This document shows positions 22,806-25,045 of a stretch of DNA of 25,045 nucleotides, piece after piece (positions within the stretch are counted from its first letter, which is position 1; every line of letters begins with the position of its first letter). A program made the translations under genes and the position numbers. Location: assembly GCA_964533045.1 (NCBI GenBank), contig CAZHKT010000048.1:1-25045 (forward strand). The letters run 5' to 3'. The notes beneath the pieces are model-generated. The model was not told the origin of the DNA. It searched no databases and was given only the letters and a program-made list of their open reading frames with translations. This DNA is from JACQNR01 sp964533045 (GTDB lineage: Bacteria; Acidobacteriota; Terriglobia; UBA7540).

Positions 22806-22835
22806 GACGCGACAAAAAATCCCGTTTTTCGCGTC
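22806..22835. terminator. candidate terminator hairpin after lpxD
   Basis: GACGCGA-c-AAAAA pairs with TTTTTCGCGTC, leaving one bulged C, 12 bases after the lpxD stop. Its stem contains the A and T runs, but no T-run follows the stem, so termination is uncertain. It separates the lipid A operon from the DsbA-like gene. Confidence 0.35.
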
Positions 22836-22909
22836 GGTCAGATAGAATCTCAATATTGGGCATTTCGGATTTGAATTCAGGCAGGAACTCCGAAGGAGTT
22901 GTCAACAGT

Positions 22910-24088
22910 ATGTCGAAGGCTGGCAGGAAGTGGCTGTTCATCTTGCTGGGCGTGGGCCTGGTGGGCGGCGCATTAATCGCCGGCCAGGGGCAGAAGTCGC
23001 CGGGCGGTGCAGCCAAGAGCAGCGGCCCCGCGGCCGCTCCCAAGGCATCGGGGGGGCGCGCGGCGGCCTCCTCGGCGCTGAGCGAAGCCGCGCTCCTGGA
23101 CAAAGTCGCACGTTATGTGCGCGAGCGCTTCGGCACGCCGTCCAATATCCAAATCACCGCCGACCCGCTCAAGCCGTCCATCCATCCCTACTTTGACGAG
23201 ACCACCATCTACACGGATAACGGAACCAAGAAGAATCCCAATATGGCGCTGATCTCGAAGGATCAGCGGCTGCTGGTGCTGGGAAGACTGTTCCCGGTGA
23301 CGTCTGAGCCCAAGGCGGACTTGATAGCCATTCTGCGGCAGCAATTCAATCTGCCGGCGACCACCTCCGTGACCGCCACGGACTTCCGGCCCTCCAGCTT
23401 CCCCAATATGCTGGTAACGACGGTCAGCGTCGCCGATCCCGGCAAGCCCGTGGAGACCCAGGATCTGTTCATGACCGCCGACCGCAAGGTGCTGGTGGTG
23501 GGCGGGATCTTTAACCTGGTGGAAGACCGGAGGAAGCTGGCGCTGCAAATGATCAAGACCGCCAACCAGCCGCGCCTGGGCCCGGCCACCGCGCCGGTGA
23601 CCATCGTCGAGTACTCGGACCTGCAGTGTCCCATGTGCGCGCGCATGCACGACTTCCTTGAAAACGACGTGGCGAAGAAGTATTCCGGAAAGGTGCAGAT
23701 CTTTTTCAAAGAGTTTCCCCTGACCCAGATTCACGACTGGACGATGACGGCATCGATTGCCAACCAGTGCGTTTACCAGATCCAGCCCAGCGCCTACCTT
23801 CCGTTCCGCACCCTGATCTTCCGAAACCAGCAGGGCACCACCGCCGCCAATGCCCGCGACCTGATGCTCTCCTATGGCGAGCAACTGGGGATTGACCGCC
23901 TGCGTCTGGCGGCGTGCATCGATTCCAAGGCGTCACTGCCGCGCGTGGAAGCCAACTTTGTGGAGGGCAAGACCATCGGCGTTCAGAGCACTCCCACCAC
24001 GTTCATTAACGGCAAGATGGTGGTGGGCATGCCGAACATTGACGAGTTTCATAAGGAAATTGACGCCGCCCTGAAGGCGCGGCGGTAG
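22910..24088 (+). CDS. DsbA-family thiol-disulfide oxidoreductase with duplicated N-terminal domain
   Basis: A 392-residue periplasmic, membrane-anchored protein. The start is the ATG at 22910, with GAAGGAG about eleven bases upstream; the frame continues back to 22856. A signal or anchor segment (8-24) is followed by a Gly/Ala-rich linker. Two tandem units at about 70-134 and 142-206 share the pattern R-x2-F…, a Phe- and Pro-rich strand, then S/T-x-D-x2-L-V-L/V-x-G-x-L/I-F (SKDQRLLVLGRLF and TADRKVLVVGGIF), resembling the DsbC N-terminal domain. The thioredoxin domain has active site C240-P-M-C243, cis-proline P362 in STPTTF, and a second cysteine pair, C287 and C336, as in BdbD-like proteins. 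It probably forms or shuffles disulfides in exported proteins. It is probably transcribed apart from lpxD. Confidence 0.88.
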   Translation: MSKAGRKWLFILLGVGLVGGALIAGQGQKSPGGAAKSSGPAAAPKASGGRAAASSALSEAALLDKVARYVRERFGTPSNIQITADPLKPSIHPYFDETTIYTDNGTKKNPNMALISKDQRLLVLGRLFPVTSEPKADLIAILRQQFNLPATTSVTATDFRPSSFPNMLVTTVSVADPGKPVETQDLFMTADRKVLVVGGIFNLVEDRRKLALQMIKTANQPRLGPATAPVTIVEYSDLQCPMCARMHDFLENDVAKKYSGKVQIFFKEFPLTQIHDWTMTASIANQCVYQIQPSAYLPFRTLIFRNQQGTTAANARDLMLSYGEQLGIDRLRLAACIDSKASLPRVEANFVEGKTIGVQSTPTTFINGKMVVGMPNIDEFHKEIDAALKARR

Positions 24089-24224
24089 TGCGGCGCTCGC
24101 GGCCCGGAGAAGGCAGGGTGGATGTGCGCGCTTCGCATCATCCCCTGGCCGCCGCCCTCCTTTCTGCCCTGCCGACGGCCGTTTTTGCACCCTTCCCCCT
24201 GTAACCTTCCGCGCCTCCGCGTCG

Positions 24225-24239
24225 TCGTAATCATTACGA
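24225..24239. promoter_or_regulatory. perfect operator-like palindrome upstream of the Spy/CpxP-like gene
   Basis: TCGTAATCATTACGA is a perfect 7-1-7 inverted repeat, ending 25 bases before the ATG at 24265 and just upstream of the GAGGAGG ribosome site. Position and symmetry suit a dimeric repressor or activator site. No regulator gene is next to it. Confidence 0.45.
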
Positions 24240-24264
24240 AAGCAGAGTTGCTGAGGAGGTTGGT

Positions 24265-24870
24265 ATGAAACGGAAGGCAATAGCATGGGTGGTGGTTCTG
24301 GGAGGGTTACTCAGCCTGCCGATGTTGGCGGTCGCTCAAGGTCCGGAGGGCTGGGGCGGCTGGGGACCCGGACGGGGCCGCGGCCCGGGCAGTGACGGTC
24401 TCCGGTGGGGCGGGTTGAATAGTCCCAAGATGAAGGCTGAGCTCGGCCTGACGGACGAGCAGTCAGAGAAACTGCGGAGGCTTTTCAGTGACGAGCGCAA
24501 GGCGAGCATCCGGGCTCGCGCCGATTTGCAGGTGAAGCGCATGGAATTGCACGAAATCATGATGGGCGACAAGGTGGATCGTGAGGCGGCCCTGAAGAAG
24601 GTGGCCGAGATTTCCGACCTGCGCGCGCAATTGATGCGCCAGCACGTCGAAACCATGCTCGCGGCCAAGGGAACCCTGACGCCCGAACAGCAGAAGAAAG
24701 CGCAGGCGCTGATGGCGGAACGCTGGTCGCGCCGTGGGGAAGGCCTCCGTGATCGCCCCGGCTTGGGACGCGGTCCGGGCGCCTGGCGGCGACCCGGTGG
24801 TCCGGCGGCTCCGGGTGGTGGAGTCGGCGGCCCGTCGCGCGACGTTGCTCCGCGGCCTGAAGAAGACTGA
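24265..24870 (+). CDS. Spy/CpxP-like periplasmic LTxxQ protein
   Basis: A 201-residue periplasmic protein with a signal peptide (cleavage near AVA-Q, 22-25) and GAGGAGG five bases before the ATG. The helical middle carries the two family motifs LTDEQ (62-66) and LTPEQ (138-142), as in Spy and CpxP, which chaperone or sense misfolded envelope proteins; similar domains occur in metal sensors such as CnrX. Before and after the helices are Gly/Arg/Pro-rich disordered tails (26-50 and 153-195), longer than in E. coli Spy. There is no Cys and only two His, which argues against a dedicated metal sensor. A perfect palindrome sits just upstream and a strong terminator follows, so it is a single-gene unit. 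Confidence 0.85.
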   Translation: MKRKAIAWVVVLGGLLSLPMLAVAQGPEGWGGWGPGRGRGPGSDGLRWGGLNSPKMKAELGLTDEQSEKLRRLFSDERKASIRARADLQVKRMELHEIMMGDKVDREAALKKVAEISDLRAQLMRQHVETMLAAKGTLTPEQQKKAQALMAERWSRRGEGLRDRPGLGRGPGAWRRPGGPAAPGGGVGGPSRDVAPRPEED

Positions 24871-24907
24871 CTGGTTTAAAGACTGGACGTGCTCCCGCAC
24901 GTTCCCG

Positions 24908-24953
24908 CCCTGTCCGGCGCCCCTCCTGATCGTCGGACAGGGTTTTTGTTTTT
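24908..24953 (+). terminator. intrinsic terminator after the Spy/CpxP-like gene
   Basis: A perfect 9-bp stem, CCCTGTCCG at 24908-24916 and CGGACAGGG at 24934-24942, is followed directly by two T-runs (TTTTTGTTTTTG). It is the only textbook rho-independent terminator in the window. Confidence 0.85.
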
Positions 24954-24959
24954 GCGCCG

Positions 24960-25020
24960 TAGCGGCGGCCGTTAGGCCGCCATTTGGTTTCATCACTATG
25001 GCGACCTGAAGGTCGCTAGG
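24960..25020. repeat. diverged A-B palindromic repeat pair
   Basis: TAGCGGCGGCCGTTAGGCCGCC at 24960-24981 (written here as one hairpin: GGCGGCC, GTTA, GGCCGCC) is followed after a short spacer by GCGACCTGAAGGTCGC at 25001-25016. Module order and spacing match the cluster near 4.5 kb, about 20 kb away, showing that the A-B pair is a dispersed unit. Confidence 0.65.
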
Positions 25021-25045
25021 CTGTAACATTTCGTGTTGAAAATTG

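Noticed and set aside
1..25045. tRNA, rRNA, CRISPR arrays, phage or transposase genes
   Set aside because: I looked for TpsiC-like GTTCGA segments with flanking stems, evenly spaced direct repeats and integrase or transposase motifs and found none that hold up.

Overview
This is a GC-rich bacterial chromosomal segment that most resembles an Acidobacteriota genome (Bryobacter/Solibacter-like soil lineages are the nearest impression, but the class cannot be fixed from the window). The evidence is a VWFA-related secreted protein of the type described as an acidobacterial domain family, a cytochrome-type DUF1549/DUF1553 protein paired with a Tat-exported DUF1501 protein, a small 'MARGWESKSVE' protein, lipid A genes (so a Gram-negative envelope), and many short palindromic repeats between genes. 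I see no tRNA, rRNA, CRISPR array, phage gene or transposase.

Layout. 1-4.0 kb: the 3' end of a GHMP kinase, then four minus-strand housekeeping genes (Bax-inhibitor-1 family membrane protein, CoA-binding protein, eukaryotic-type citrate synthase, YbaK/EbsC tRNA deacylase). 4.0-4.77 kb: a 760-base gene-free stretch holding a cluster of palindromic repeats. 4.77-10.9 kb: a minus-strand block with a secreted TPR protein, a large DUF1549/DUF1553 cytochrome c-like protein and a Tat-exported DUF1501 protein. 11.0-13.9 kb: a secreted VWFA-like protein and a convergent secreted clan GH-A glycoside hydrolase, separated by hairpin repeats. 14.1-16.9 kb: a small secreted protein, a HAD phosphatase and a membrane-anchored class III cyclase-like protein. 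17.1-19.6 kb: an NmrA-like NAD(P)-binding protein, a REPIN-like repeat doublet, a small conserved protein and a double-GNAT protein. 19.7-22.8 kb: a probable operon of a membrane-anchored alpha/beta-hydrolase-fold protein, an LpxL/HtrB-type acyltransferase and LpxD. 22.9-24.95 kb: a DsbA-like oxidoreductase with a duplicated N-terminal domain, and an Spy/CpxP-like periplasmic protein followed by a clear intrinsic terminator.

How the genes may work together. Much of the window concerns the cell envelope: lipid A acylation, periplasmic disulfide chemistry and chaperoning, and several secreted proteins of unknown target. No unmistakable new multi-gene system is present. The best leads are (i) a probable dead alpha/beta hydrolase leading a lipid A operon, (ii) a cyclase-fold protein that keeps its metal ligands but has lost its substrate and transition-state residues, (iii) a promoter pattern, TTgACA-N18-TCTAAT, found upstream of three unrelated genes, and (iv) several families of short intergenic palindromes, some arranged as doublets or tandem pairs. 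All identifications come from reading motifs by eye; no database search was run.
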